This document shows, piece after piece, positions 45,267 to 52,330 of a DNA stretch of 53,206 bases. Location: positions 1-53,206 of the forward strand of contig JAJDVH010000115.1 in the NCBI GenBank assembly GCA_022826185.1, written 5' to 3'. A model generated the notes under the pieces. That model was not told the origin of the DNA and made no database searches. It saw only the letters and a program-made list of their open reading frames with translations. The position numbers were made by a program, and so were the translations under genes. Numbering within the stretch: the first letter of the stretch is position 1; every line of letters starts with the position of its first letter. The stretch is from Alphaproteobacteria bacterium (GTDB lineage: Bacteria; Pseudomonadota; Alphaproteobacteria; Bin95).

Positions 45267-45740
45267 TTGTCCGGAACCGGCCCCGTCCTGTTCGACGCGG
45301 TGCTGACGCCGCACCGCTCCCTGCCGCCTGCGGGCTTCCGGCTGCTGATCGGCGCGCTCGTCCTGATCGGCCTGGGAGCGGGAATCGCGTTTCTGGCGCT
45401 GGGCGCCTGGCCGGTGCTGGGCTTCTTCGGCCTCGATATCGCGCTGCTCGCCTGGTGCTTCCATGTGAACTACCGCCAGGGGCGTCAACGTGAGCGGCTC
45501 CGGCTCACACCCGACGCCCTGACGGTCGAGCGCATGAGCCCCGGCGGCGCGGTCGAGCAGGTGCGCCTGCCGCCCTGGTGGCTCCGGGTCGAGATCGACC
45601 AGAGCGGCGCCCGGCCGGGACCGCTGACCCTGGCGACGCACGGCCGCCGCGAGATCGTGGGCGCATTCCTGGCGCCTTGCGAGCGCGTCGAGGTCGCGGA
45701 CGCGCTCCGGCGCGCGCTCGCCCCGCTCCGGGCCGGATGA
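45267..45740 (+). CDS. DUF2244-family membrane protein
   Basis: Encodes 157 residues from TTG at 45267, giving MSGTGPVLFDAVLTPHRSLP, which fits the DUF2244 family start. Two hydrophobic helices (LLIGALVLIGLGAGIAFLAL and LGFFGLDIALLAWCFHVNY) are followed by a soluble beta domain (LTPDALTVERMSPGG, RVEIDQSGARPG). The function is unknown. It follows gloB by 14 bases and precedes an alpha/beta hydrolase. Confidence 0.82.
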   Translation: MSGTGPVLFDAVLTPHRSLPPAGFRLLIGALVLIGLGAGIAFLALGAWPVLGFFGLDIALLAWCFHVNYRQGRQRERLRLTPDALTVERMSPGGAVEQVRLPPWWLRVEIDQSGARPGPLTLATHGRREIVGAFLAPCERVEVADALRRALAPLRAG

Positions 45741-45777
45741 CCGCCGCAAGACGCCACCGACACCGAACCGAGGCCCG

Positions 45778-46650
45778 ATGACCGATCCCGGACCGATCCC
45801 GCCGCGCTTCGAGCGCTTCGAAGGCGCCGAAGGGCTTTCGCTCGCCGCCGACATACTGGGCGACGACGACCGGCCGACCGTGCTGCTCGCGCATGGCGGC
45901 GGGCAGACGCGCCATGCCTGGGGCGGGGCCGCGCTGGCGCTGGCGCTCCGCGGCTGGCGGGCGGTGAGCCTCGACCAGCGAGGCCACGGCGACAGCGACC
46001 GCTCTCCCGAAGGACATTACCTGATCGGGCATTTCGGGGCGGACCTGCGCGCCGTCGCCCGGCAGTTCGACCGTCCGGTCGCAGTCGGCGCCTCGCTCGG
46101 CGGCATCGCCTCGCTGATCGCCGAGGGCGAGTCTCCGGAGCCCGTGCTGCGCGCCGTCGTGCTGGTGGACATCACCCCGCGAGTCCGCCCGGAAGGCGCG
46201 GCCCGCGTCGTCGAGTTCATGAAGGCCCATGTCGAGACCGGCTTCGGCTCGCTGGAGGAAGCCGCCGACGCGGTCGCCGCCTACCTGCCGAACCGCAAGC
46301 GCCCGCGCGACCTCTCGGGCCTGCGCAAGAACCTCCGCGAGGGCGGGGACGGCCGCTGGTACTGGCACTGGGACCCCGCCTTCGTCACGGATGTGCGCGA
46401 CCGGCAGGAGGACCGCGACCCGGAGCGGCTGGAGGCCTGCGCGCGGGTGCTGGCCCGCCGGCGCACGCCCGCCCTGCTGGTGCGCGGCGGCAGCAGCGAC
46501 CTTGTGACGGAGACCGAGGCGCGCGCCTTTCTCGACCTCGCGCCCCATGCGCGCTTCGTCGATGTCTCCGGCGCGGGCCACATGGTCGCCGGCGACCGCA
46601 ACGACGCCTTCAACACCGCCATCATCCGCTTCCTGCGCGATTTGCCCTGA
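45778..46650 (+). CDS. Alpha/beta hydrolase
   Basis: Encodes 290 residues of alpha/beta hydrolase fold. The nucleophile is S106 in VAVGASLGG; the oxyanion region is LLAHGGGQTRHAWGG; D66 in SLDQRGHGDSD marks the standard turn, and the catalytic His lies in GAGHMVAGDRND. No signal peptide. Substrate unknown; the fold includes esterases, epoxide and C-C hydrolases. It is 37 bases after the DUF2244 gene and 61 before the aminotransferase gene. Confidence 0.88.
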   Translation: MTDPGPIPPRFERFEGAEGLSLAADILGDDDRPTVLLAHGGGQTRHAWGGAALALALRGWRAVSLDQRGHGDSDRSPEGHYLIGHFGADLRAVARQFDRPVAVGASLGGIASLIAEGESPEPVLRAVVLVDITPRVRPEGAARVVEFMKAHVETGFGSLEEAADAVAAYLPNRKRPRDLSGLRKNLREGGDGRWYWHWDPAFVTDVRDRQEDRDPERLEACARVLARRRTPALLVRGGSSDLVTETEARAFLDLAPHARFVDVSGAGHMVAGDRNDAFNTAIIRFLRDLP

Positions 46651-46711
46651 GCCGCCTGACGGGGTTGAATGCGTCCCGCAGCCAGCGGCAGCCATCCCCG
46701 GAGACACGCCC

Positions 46712-48028
46712 ATGCCGGATACACCCGTCGAACGCACCAATTTCGACCTGACCGCCGCGCTGGAGGACGCCGAGGCCCGGTTCGCCGAGGCCAACCCCAC
46801 CAGCGCCGGCCTCTATGAGCAGGCCTGCCGCGCCATGCCGGGCGGCAACACCCGCACCGTGCTCTACTACCCGCCCTTCCCCGTCTCGCTCGCGCGCGGC
46901 GACGGCTGCTATGTCGAGGACGCCGACGGCCACCGCTATGCGGATTTCGTCGTCGAGCAGACCGCCGGCATTTACGGCCACTCGGAGCCCGCCATCCAGC
47001 GCGCGATCTCCTCCGCGCTCGCCCAGGGCATCACGCTTGGCGGGCCGACGCCGCGCGAGGGGCGGCTGGCGGAGATCATGTGCGCGCGCTTCCCCTCGCT
47101 CGACATGGTGCGCTTCACCAACTCCGGCACCGAGGCGAACCTGATGGCGCTGAGCGCGGCCCGCGTCTTCACCGGGCGCACCGGCATTCTCGCCTTCGAG
47201 GGCAGCTACCATGGCAGCGTGCTCTCCTTCGGCGCCTATGGCAGCCGCATGAACGTGCCCTTCGAGTGGGTGATGGGGCGCTACAACGACATGGAGGGCA
47301 CGCGCGCGCTCATCGAGGAGCACAGGGACAATCTGGCCGCCATCATCATCGAGCCGATGACCGGCAGCGGCGGCTGCATCCCGGCGGCGCGCGAATTCCT
47401 GCAGATGCTGCGCGACGCGGCCGACGAGCACGGCATCCTGCTGCAGTTCGACGAGGTGATGACCTCCCGCCTCGGCCCCGGCGGCCTGCAGAAGGAGCAT
47501 GGCGTCACGCCGGACATGACCTCCTTCGGCAAGTATATCGGCGGCGGGCTGACCTTCGGCGCGTTCGGCGGCAAGGCGGAGGTGATGTCGCGCTTCGACC
47601 CGCGCGAGGCCGGGCATTTCGGCCATGCCGGCACCTTCAACAACAATGTGCTGACCATGCAGGCCGCGATCGCGGGCATGAGCGAGGTGTTCACCGAGCA
47701 GGCGGCGGTGGAGATCAACGCCGAGGGCGACCTGCTGCGCCAGCGCCTCAACGGCGCCATCGAGGCCCGCAGCCTGCCCGCGCAGGTGACCGGCTTCGGC
47801 TCGATGATGATGTTCCACCCGACGGATGCCGAGCTCACCGGCCCGGCCGATACGGATGCCGCGCCCGGGGAGGCCCGCGCCCTCTTCCACCTGGAGATGA
47901 TGGCCCGCGCCCACTATGTCTCGCGCCGCGGCATGATGGTCCTCTCGCTCCCCATGGGCCCCGACGAATTCGACGGCCTGACGGCGGCTTTCGAGGACAT
48001 CCTCGATACCTACGGGGCGCTTTTCTGA
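46712..48028 (+). CDS. Class III PLP-dependent aminotransferase (glutamate-1-semialdehyde aminomutase-like)
   Basis: Encodes 438 residues of the class III aminotransferase family. The PLP lysine is K274 in MTSFGKYIGGG; LLQFDEVMTSRLGPGG supplies the Asp for the pyridine nitrogen, and GSYHGSVL and MRFTNSGTEANLMALSAARV-like sequence bind phosphate. The closest overall plan is glutamate-1-semialdehyde aminomutase, but the N-terminal region (MPGGNTRTVLYYPPFPVSLA) is that of the many HemL-like enzymes with other substrates, so a role in heme synthesis is not claimed. Confidence 0.87.
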   Translation: MPDTPVERTNFDLTAALEDAEARFAEANPTSAGLYEQACRAMPGGNTRTVLYYPPFPVSLARGDGCYVEDADGHRYADFVVEQTAGIYGHSEPAIQRAISSALAQGITLGGPTPREGRLAEIMCARFPSLDMVRFTNSGTEANLMALSAARVFTGRTGILAFEGSYHGSVLSFGAYGSRMNVPFEWVMGRYNDMEGTRALIEEHRDNLAAIIIEPMTGSGGCIPAAREFLQMLRDAADEHGILLQFDEVMTSRLGPGGLQKEHGVTPDMTSFGKYIGGGLTFGAFGGKAEVMSRFDPREAGHFGHAGTFNNNVLTMQAAIAGMSEVFTEQAAVEINAEGDLLRQRLNGAIEARSLPAQVTGFGSMMMFHPTDAELTGPADTDAAPGEARALFHLEMMARAHYVSRRGMMVLSLPMGPDEFDGLTAAFEDILDTYGALF

Positions 48029-48054
48029 GGGACCGCCCCGGCGGCCGATAAACG

Positions 48055-48294
48055 TCAGGGAAGCCCCGCCGCCTTTCGGAGCGCATCGTTGATGCGGGTC
48101 TGCCATCCGGGCCCGCCGGAGCGGAAGGCGGCAAGGACATCGGGATCGAGACGGAGCGTGGTCCGGACTTTCGTCACGGCGGATTTCGGCCGGCCGCGGC
48201 GCAGCGGGGCGCTCGCGAACTTCGCCTGCCATTCGGGTGTGCTGAAATCCGGCAGGTCATCGTCGGAATCGGGATGCAAAGAGCTCTCGTTCAC
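48055..48294 (-). CDS. brnA: BrnA-like antitoxin
   Basis: Encodes about 79 residues from GTG at 48294. The C-terminal part KVRTTLRLDPDVLAAFRSGG then PGWQTRINDALRKAAGL is the ribbon-helix-helix signature of BrnA antitoxins. An acidic, Ser-rich N-terminus (HPDSDDDLPDFSTPEW) precedes a Lys/Arg-rich stretch. The upstream position normally occupied by the BrnT toxin holds only a decayed remnant, so this may be an orphan antitoxin or a relic. Confidence 0.82.
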   Translation of the reverse strand: MNESSLHPDSDDDLPDFSTPEWQAKFASAPLRRGRPKSAVTKVRTTLRLDPDVLAAFRSGGPGWQTRINDALRKAAGLP

Positions 48295-48418
48295 GGGCGT
48301 TGGCCTTGTCCCATGCTGATGATCCGGCGGGCGCCCTCTCGCGGAGTCCACGCCACGAACACCATTCGGTCGGCAATCGAGGACCTCACGTCTCATACCA
48401 GCGGTCGTTGACAGGAAC
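48240..48418 (-). pseudogene. brnT: Decayed BrnT toxin remnant upstream of brnA
   Basis: Reading upstream of brnA on the minus strand, broken frames give RWYET, then after a shift SIADRMVFVAWTPREGARRI and ISM, then after another shift DKANARERELF. Together these follow the C-terminal pattern of BrnT (strand with RMVFVAWTPRxxxRRIISxRKANxRE). The first two thirds of the gene are missing; repeats begin about 20 bases further on. At least two frameshifts and an in-frame stop are needed, so this is not a working toxin. Confidence 0.6.
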
Positions 48419-48440
48419 CCACGCCGCCAGCCGCCGGAAG

Positions 48441-48575
48441 TCTCCTCCCCCGCTTGCGGGGGAGGCCGGGTGGGGGTCCGCTTTCGCGCCAGCGGAAGCG
48501 GCGGGCGAAGCCCGGCAAAGGTCTGTACCCACCGAGAGGGCCCTCCCCCGACCCCTCCCGCAAGCGGGAGGGGAG
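48441..48575. repeat. REP-like palindrome pair (CTCCCCCGCTTGCGGGGGAG type)
   Basis: CCTCCCCCGCTTGCGGGGGA at about 48444 and the related inverted CCCTCCCGCAAGCGGGAGGG at about 48553 form two palindromes facing each other about 90 bases apart. Such pairs are dispersed intergenic repeats in many alphaproteobacteria. They lie just upstream of the broken brnT. Confidence 0.7.
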
Positions 48576-48733
48576 AAAACCGGACGGCCTCGACATGATA
48601 TCAGCGGCATCGACTTCGGACTCATGAGAAGACTACGGCCTATATCGTCGCCCCGGCCCGGGGGCCGGAGCGACCGTGGGGGTGGCTCCGTTATCGGTTC
48701 CGGTCAACGATCGTTGGTATCGGCCCGCCTCTT

Positions 48734-49132
48734 TCAATCGCCGGGCGGGGAGGGCCGCGAGAGGACGAAGACTGCCGATGCGGTGAGCGCTACCGCCTGC
48801 ACCGCGAGCACGACCGGGTCCACATCGAGGGCCACGGACAGCGCCATGACCGCCGCCATCGACGCGACGCCGACGATCTTGGTGCGCCGGTCTATGGCCC
48901 GGTGCCGGCGCCAGTTTTCGATCATCGGCCCGAACACGCGGTGGGAATGAAGCCAGGCGTGCCAGCGTTCCGACGACCGCGCGAAGGCGAAGGCGGCGAC
49001 CAGCAGGAAGGGCGTCGTCGGCAGCAGCGGCAGCGCGACGCCCAGCGCGGCGAGCGCCAGCGCGGCAAAGCCGACAGCCATCCACACCGCCCGCGCAGGG
49101 CTCTTTCCCGAACGTCCCGTTTCGCGGGTCAT
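48734..49132 (-). CDS. YbaN-like DUF454 inner-membrane protein
   Basis: Encodes 132 residues from the ATG at 49132; an alternative ATG at 49198 would add 22 residues. The protein has two or more hydrophobic helices and the DUF454 signature LGVALPLLPTTPFLLVAAFA then RSSERWHAWLHSHRVFGPMI. Family members (E. coli YbaN) are inner-membrane proteins of unknown function. No good ribosome-binding site was seen for either start. Confidence 0.82.
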   Translation of the reverse strand: MTRETGRSGKSPARAVWMAVGFAALALAALGVALPLLPTTPFLLVAAFAFARSSERWHAWLHSHRVFGPMIENWRRHRAIDRRTKIVGVASMAAVMALSVALDVDPVVLAVQAVALTASAVFVLSRPSPPGD

Positions 49133-49305
49133 TGCCGACCGTTGCGCAAGTTCGTCCCCGATGTCCAGCGATACCGGCGGTCCCGACCCGGGCCTCATTG
49201 CGAGGACTGCGGGTCGGGATGAAGGGAAAACCTGCGGTTGTCCTGCCGGTTCAACGAGTTGCAAGAAAATTACCGGGAATTTTCTTTTTTTGTTCCCAAC
49301 CGGGC

Positions 49306-49332
49306 TTGACATTTGGCGGTATGGTGTAGAAT
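49306..49332 (+). promoter_or_regulatory. Promoter-like boxes of element B
   Basis: TTGACA at 49306-49311 and TAGAAT at 49327-49332, 15 bases apart, at the same relative place as in element A. Upstream lies an AT-rich stretch (GGAATTTTCTTTTTTTGTTC at about 49276). The boxes are conserved although the bases between them differ between the copies, which favours function. Confidence 0.45.
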
Positions 49333-49333
49333 G

Positions 49334-49530
49334 AAAGTAGAGAGAGGCGGCTTCCGGGGCCGCCTTTCGGCGTTTCTGCAGAAAGCGACCGGCTGGGGGC
49401 CGCGAAAAAGCCCCCGGCGGGAACGGACGGGCGAGGTGCGTCCACGGTCTCGCGCGCGCAATCAGGTGCGCGAACCGCGCCGGCGCCGACACCCGCCCGC
49501 GCCCGCACGCGATACGCGCGAAACAGGGAC
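49334..49530 (+). ncRNA. Candidate structured RNA of element B
   Basis: The predicted transcript has the same hairpins as in element A: GGCGGC/GCCGCC (about 49347-49365), UUUCUGCAGAAA, and then GCUGGGGGC/GCCCCCGGC with nine pairs (one G-U) around a CGCGAAAAA loop. The third stem differs from element A at several positions; here every pair is formed, while element A keeps seven of nine. No known RNA family was recognised. Confidence 0.4.
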
Positions 49531-49698
49531 ACCCTGTCCCGCCCTTTGCCTGGAAGGAGATGGCACCGATGACTGTGAACAACCCCGTCCCGAACTGGCG
49601 GCGATGCCGGCCGCAAGGCTGCCGCCCGCCGCCGAAGCCCTCACCTTGGCCCTGCCGGATTCACGCCTCTTCGTCCGGCGGCATTCCATTGCCTTCAT

Positions 49699-49853
49699 CC
49701 GTCGCCCCGGACTTGATCCGGGGCCCAACTTTGGTTCTGGCAGCAGCCCCGGATCGGGGTCCGGGGCAGGCCCCGGCGGTCGATCCCGTTCTTCACCGGC
49801 TGCGGCGGTGGCGCGGGTCAGGGATGGCCCCCGGATCGGGGTCCGGGGTGACG
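49699..49853. repeat. REP-like palindromes (CCCCGGACTTGATCCGGGG type)
   Basis: CCCCGGACTTGATCCGGGG starts at about 49705; the inverted partners are CCCCGGATCGGGGTCCGGGG at 49747-49766 and a similar one at 49829-49848 followed by TGACG. They resemble the TGCCCGGACTTGTTCCGGGC palindromes in this window and seem to be a diverged subfamily. Confidence 0.7.
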
Positions 49854-49900
49854 CAAGAGGCGGGCGAATCTCCGATCGCGAGAGGACGGTTACGACAAAA

Positions 49901-49917
49901 CATGACAATTCATGACA
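49901..49917 (+). promoter_or_regulatory. CATGACA heptamer pair 1
   Basis: CATGACAATTCATGACA: two heptamers with ten-base period, followed by TCC. Related pairs occur at 50083, 50300 and, on the minus strand, at 22515-22499. Ten bases is one helical turn, as in sites for head-to-tail protein dimers; a role is not known. Confidence 0.45.
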
Positions 49918-49956
49918 TCCTCGCAGGGGGCCCCGTCGCCGCCCCGGCCCTCCTCT

Positions 49957-50042
49957 CGTCATGCCCGGACTTGTTCCGGGCATCTCCATCGGGGCCATTG
50001 CGGTGGCGGAAATGGATGCCCGGAACAAGTCCGGGCATGACG
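49957..50042. repeat. Inverted repeat pair with the same arms as the phnJ-phnK repeat
   Basis: 28-base arms at 49957-49984 (CGTCATGCCCGGACTTGTTC onward) and 50015-50042 are exact reverse complements, with a 30-base loop of different sequence from that at 32328-32357. The arms are identical to those between phnJ and phnK, so only the stems are conserved. Confidence 0.85.
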
Positions 50043-50082
50043 GAAAGGAGACGGGCGGCAAGCCATGACCGGAACACCGCCC

Positions 50083-50099
50083 CATGACAATTCATGACA
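50083..50099 (+). promoter_or_regulatory. CATGACA heptamer pair 2
   Basis: CATGACAATTCATGACA followed by TCCCCGCAAGGG; pair 1 has the very similar TCCTCGCAGGGG after it, so the two are a local duplication of about 180 bases separated by the palindrome pair 49957-50042. Confidence 0.45.
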
Positions 50100-50219
50100 T
50101 CCCCGCAAGGGTTCCCCCTAACCGCCGCTCCCTCGATACGCGCGGCAAAGGGAACCCGCCGCCGGGAGGAGCCGGCGGCGGCAACGAAACGGAACGCGGC
50201 GAAGAAAGGAGCTGCCCCC

Positions 50220-50282
50220 ATGAACGTCCCCCGCCCCGCCGGTTCGCTGCGGCGGCATGCCGGAACCGGATACAGCATATGA
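50220..50282 (+). CDS. Possible 20-residue peptide in element B
   Basis: ATG at 50220 follows AGAAAGGAGCTGCCCCC and reads MNVPRPAGSLRRHAGTGYSI. It occupies the place of the 41-residue frame in element A, behind a similar ribosome-binding site, but the peptides are unrelated. Listed only because start signals are conserved in both copies. Confidence 0.2.
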   Translation: MNVPRPAGSLRRHAGTGYSI

Positions 50283-50299
50283 ACCCACTGCATGCGAAA

Positions 50300-50316
50300 C
50301 ATGACAGAACATGACA
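50300..50316 (+). promoter_or_regulatory. CATGACA heptamer pair 3
   Basis: CATGACAGAACATGACA followed by TCCC and a third imperfect copy, GTGACA. It ends element B and aligns without gaps to the pair ending element A, including the preceding ATGCCGGAAC about 44 bases before. Confidence 0.45.
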
Positions 50317-50498
50317 TCCCGTGACACATCGCATGAGGAGCCCGGCGGATGCGGACGCCGTCACCGGCAACGACCCGCGACCGCCGGCATCAGCCCGCCG
50401 GCAGCCCTCTACCTCCCGAAGCGGGCAACAGCTATGAAAACCGTCTGCCCCCGGCATGACTTCGGGGGACGGCATTTCGCGAACCGGGCGGGCAGGCC

Positions 50499-51677
50499 AT
50501 GAAATATGACGTCATCATCATCGGCGGCGGGCTGCATGGCAGCAGCACGGCCTGGCATCTGGCCGTCCGCGAGCCGGGGCTCCGCATCGCGGTGGTCGAG
50601 CGCGACCCGGCCTATGAACATGCCGCCTCGATCCGCTCGACGGCCGGCGTGCGCGTCATGTTCTCGCAGGAAGAAAATGTGCGCATGTCGCAATACGGCC
50701 ACGAGTTCTACCAGGGCTACGAGCGGACGATGACGGTGGACGGCGAGGAGGCCACCGTATCCTTTCGCCGTCAGGGCTATCTGCACATCGCGACTTCGCC
50801 CGATATGGCCGAGAGCATGCGCGCCAATCATGCGCTCCAGAGACGCCTCGGCTGCCATGTCGATCTTCTCGACGCGGCCGGAACGGCGGCCCGCTTTCCC
50901 TCGCTCCGCATGGACGATGTGATCTGCGCGACCCACTCCCCGGACGACGGATGGATCGATTCGCACGGCGCGCTGATGGCGCTCAGGCGCAAGGCGCGGG
51001 CGCTCGGCGTCAGCTATATCGCGGACTCCGCCGCCGCGCTGAATGTCTCCTCCGGCCTCGTCCGTTCGGCCGCGCTCGAAAGCGGCGAGGCGCTGGAGGG
51101 CGATTGGGTCGTCAACAATGCCGGCGCCTGGGCGCACGAGGTCTCCGCGATGGCCGGCTTCGACATTCCGGTCCGCCCCATGCCGCGCACGACCTGGTTT
51201 TTCGACTGCCGGGCGGAGATCGAGCCGCTGCCGCTCACCACGGACGCCGCGAACGGCCATTCGATCGGGTTCCGGCCCGAAGGCGCGGGCTTCATCGCAG
51301 GCATATCCGACTACGCCCGCACCGGAGATTTCGACTGGGAGCCGGACCTGGAGGGGTTCGAGAGCGAGGCGTGGCCGCGCCTTGCGCACCGCGTGCCCGC
51401 GTTCGAGGCGATCCGGCTCAGGAACGCCTGGGCCTGCCACTACGCCTACAACATCTTCGACGGCAACATGATCATCGGCGCATGGCCGGGCGCGCCGGAG
51501 AATTTCCTCATCGCGACCGGGTTTTCCGGCCACGGGCTCCAGCACGCGCCTGCGGCCGGGCGGGCGCTCTCGGAACTGATCCTCGACGGCGGCTTCGCGA
51601 CCATCGACCTCGACCGCTTCCACTGCCGCCGCGTTCCGGAAAACAGGCGCGAGCCGGAACGGGGCGTGACGGCCTGA
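50499..51677 (+). CDS. FAD-dependent oxidoreductase (DAO family)
   Basis: Encodes a 392-residue flavoprotein of the D-amino-acid/sarcosine oxidase type. The FAD-binding start VIIIGGGLHGSSTAWHL (GxGxxG form) is at residues 5-21, with ERDPAYEHAASIRSTAGVR next and the C-terminal FLIATGFSGHGLQHAPAAGR closing the FAD site. The segment GVRVMFSQEENVRMSQYGHE resembles FOXRED1-like members. The substrate is probably an amine or amino acid but not known. It is read towards the HAD hydrolase gene on the other strand. Confidence 0.88.
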   Translation: MKYDVIIIGGGLHGSSTAWHLAVREPGLRIAVVERDPAYEHAASIRSTAGVRVMFSQEENVRMSQYGHEFYQGYERTMTVDGEEATVSFRRQGYLHIATSPDMAESMRANHALQRRLGCHVDLLDAAGTAARFPSLRMDDVICATHSPDDGWIDSHGALMALRRKARALGVSYIADSAAALNVSSGLVRSAALESGEALEGDWVVNNAGAWAHEVSAMAGFDIPVRPMPRTTWFFDCRAEIEPLPLTTDAANGHSIGFRPEGAGFIAGISDYARTGDFDWEPDLEGFESEAWPRLAHRVPAFEAIRLRNAWACHYAYNIFDGNMIIGAWPGAPENFLIATGFSGHGLQHAPAAGRALSELILDGGFATIDLDRFHCRRVPENRREPERGVTA

Positions 51678-51700
51678 TGCAGCGCCGCCATTCCCGCCTT

Positions 51701-52330
51701 TCAGAACAGCGAATGGCCGAGCGCGGCCTCCAGCTCGGCAAGCGCCTGGGCCTCGCTCTCGACCTTGATCGTGGTCATGCCCATGGCGCGGGCGGGCTTC
51801 AGGTTGATGCCGAGATCGTCCAGGAAGATGCAGGCCTCCGGCGCCACCCCCAGCCGCTCGCAGGCGAGGCGGTAGAAGGCCGGCTCCGGCTTGCGGAGGC
51901 CGGCCTCGCGCGATTCGACCACCGCATCGAAGACCGCCATCGCCTCGGCGATCTCCCGGGCGCGCGGACTGTCCCCGCCGGGCGCGCGCATATTGTTGGT
52001 AAGGCAGGCCGTCCGGTAGCGGGCCGCAACGGCCCTGAGCGCCGCCACCATGCGCGGGCGCACCGGGCCCTGGATGAGGTCGAGGATTTCGCCGGCGTCC
52101 AGCCGGTAGCCGAGCGCCGCCGCCTCGGCCTCGAAGCGGCGGCAGAACTCCCCCCGGCCGACCTCGCTGCGCTCGAACAGCGCCCAGGCATTGCTGTCGG
52201 GATTGCGGCTGTTGATACGCCGGACCGCGCCTTCCGGCAGCCCGTTGGCGCGCTCGTAACGGGCGAAGGCGTCGAAGGGGCTTTCCGTCACCACGCCGCC
52301 GAAATCCCAGAGCACCGCCTCGACCGTCAC
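51701..52330 (-). CDS. HAD-superfamily hydrolase
   Basis: Encodes 209 residues from GTG at 52330. Motif I is VLWDFGGVVTESPFDAF, with the nucleophile Asp followed by Phe-Gly-Gly as in the epoxide-hydrolase N-terminal/YihX branch of HAD phosphatases; motif II is TACLTNNMRAP, motif III lies in GLRKPEPAFYRLA and motif IV is CIFLDDLGINLKPARAMGM. It is a likely phosphatase of a small sugar or nucleotide phosphate. The start overlaps the stop of the upstream FAD oxidoreductase (GTGA), so the two are translated together. Confidence 0.87.
   Translation of the reverse strand: MTVEAVLWDFGGVVTESPFDAFARYERANGLPEGAVRRINSRNPDSNAWALFERSEVGRGEFCRRFEAEAAALGYRLDAGEILDLIQGPVRPRMVAALRAVAARYRTACLTNNMRAPGGDSPRAREIAEAMAVFDAVVESREAGLRKPEPAFYRLACERLGVAPEACIFLDDLGINLKPARAMGMTTIKVESEAQALAELEAALGHSLF

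Larger units (their letters stand above)
49303..50316 (+). repeat. Element B: second repeat copy, split by about 600 bases
   Basis: 49303-49530 matches the first 230 bases of element A in inverted orientation. The sequence GATACGCGCG occurs at 49511 and again at 50135; after the second occurrence (CGCGCGGCAAAGGGAACCCG, AACGAAAC, AGAAAGGAG, ATGCCGGAAC and the final heptamer pair) the match to element A resumes. The 600 bases between hold palindromic repeats and two more heptamer pairs. This suggests an internal duplication or repeat insertions into a unit that was originally about 410 bases. Confidence 0.65.
49133..50498. other. 1.37-kb gene-poor region rich in repeats, with element B
   Basis: No conserved protein gene was found between the YbaN-like gene and the FAD oxidoreductase gene. 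The region contains the second copy of the repeat unit (element B), three palindromic repeat groups (49699-49853, 49957-50042, and a GGGTTCCC/GGGAACCC pair around 50108-50156), three heptamer pairs and several short frames. A CCCCCG/CGGGGG hairpin at 50447-50469 lies before the next gene. An open frame of 200 codons at 49313-49915 runs across palindromes and is not believed. Confidence 0.6.

Noticed and set aside
46712-48028. Naming the aminotransferase hemL
   Set aside because: The protein has the general plan of HemL but many homologues act on other substrates, and no heme genes are near.
49313-49915. 200-codon plus-strand frame over element B
   Set aside because: Only its first 19 codons match element A; the rest crosses palindromic repeats and is low in complexity, so the conservation is better explained at RNA or DNA level.
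48441-50042. Possible CRISPR array from repeated palindromes
   Set aside because: Repeats are inverted pairs of several types at irregular spacing, not direct repeats with uniform spacers, and no cas genes are present.
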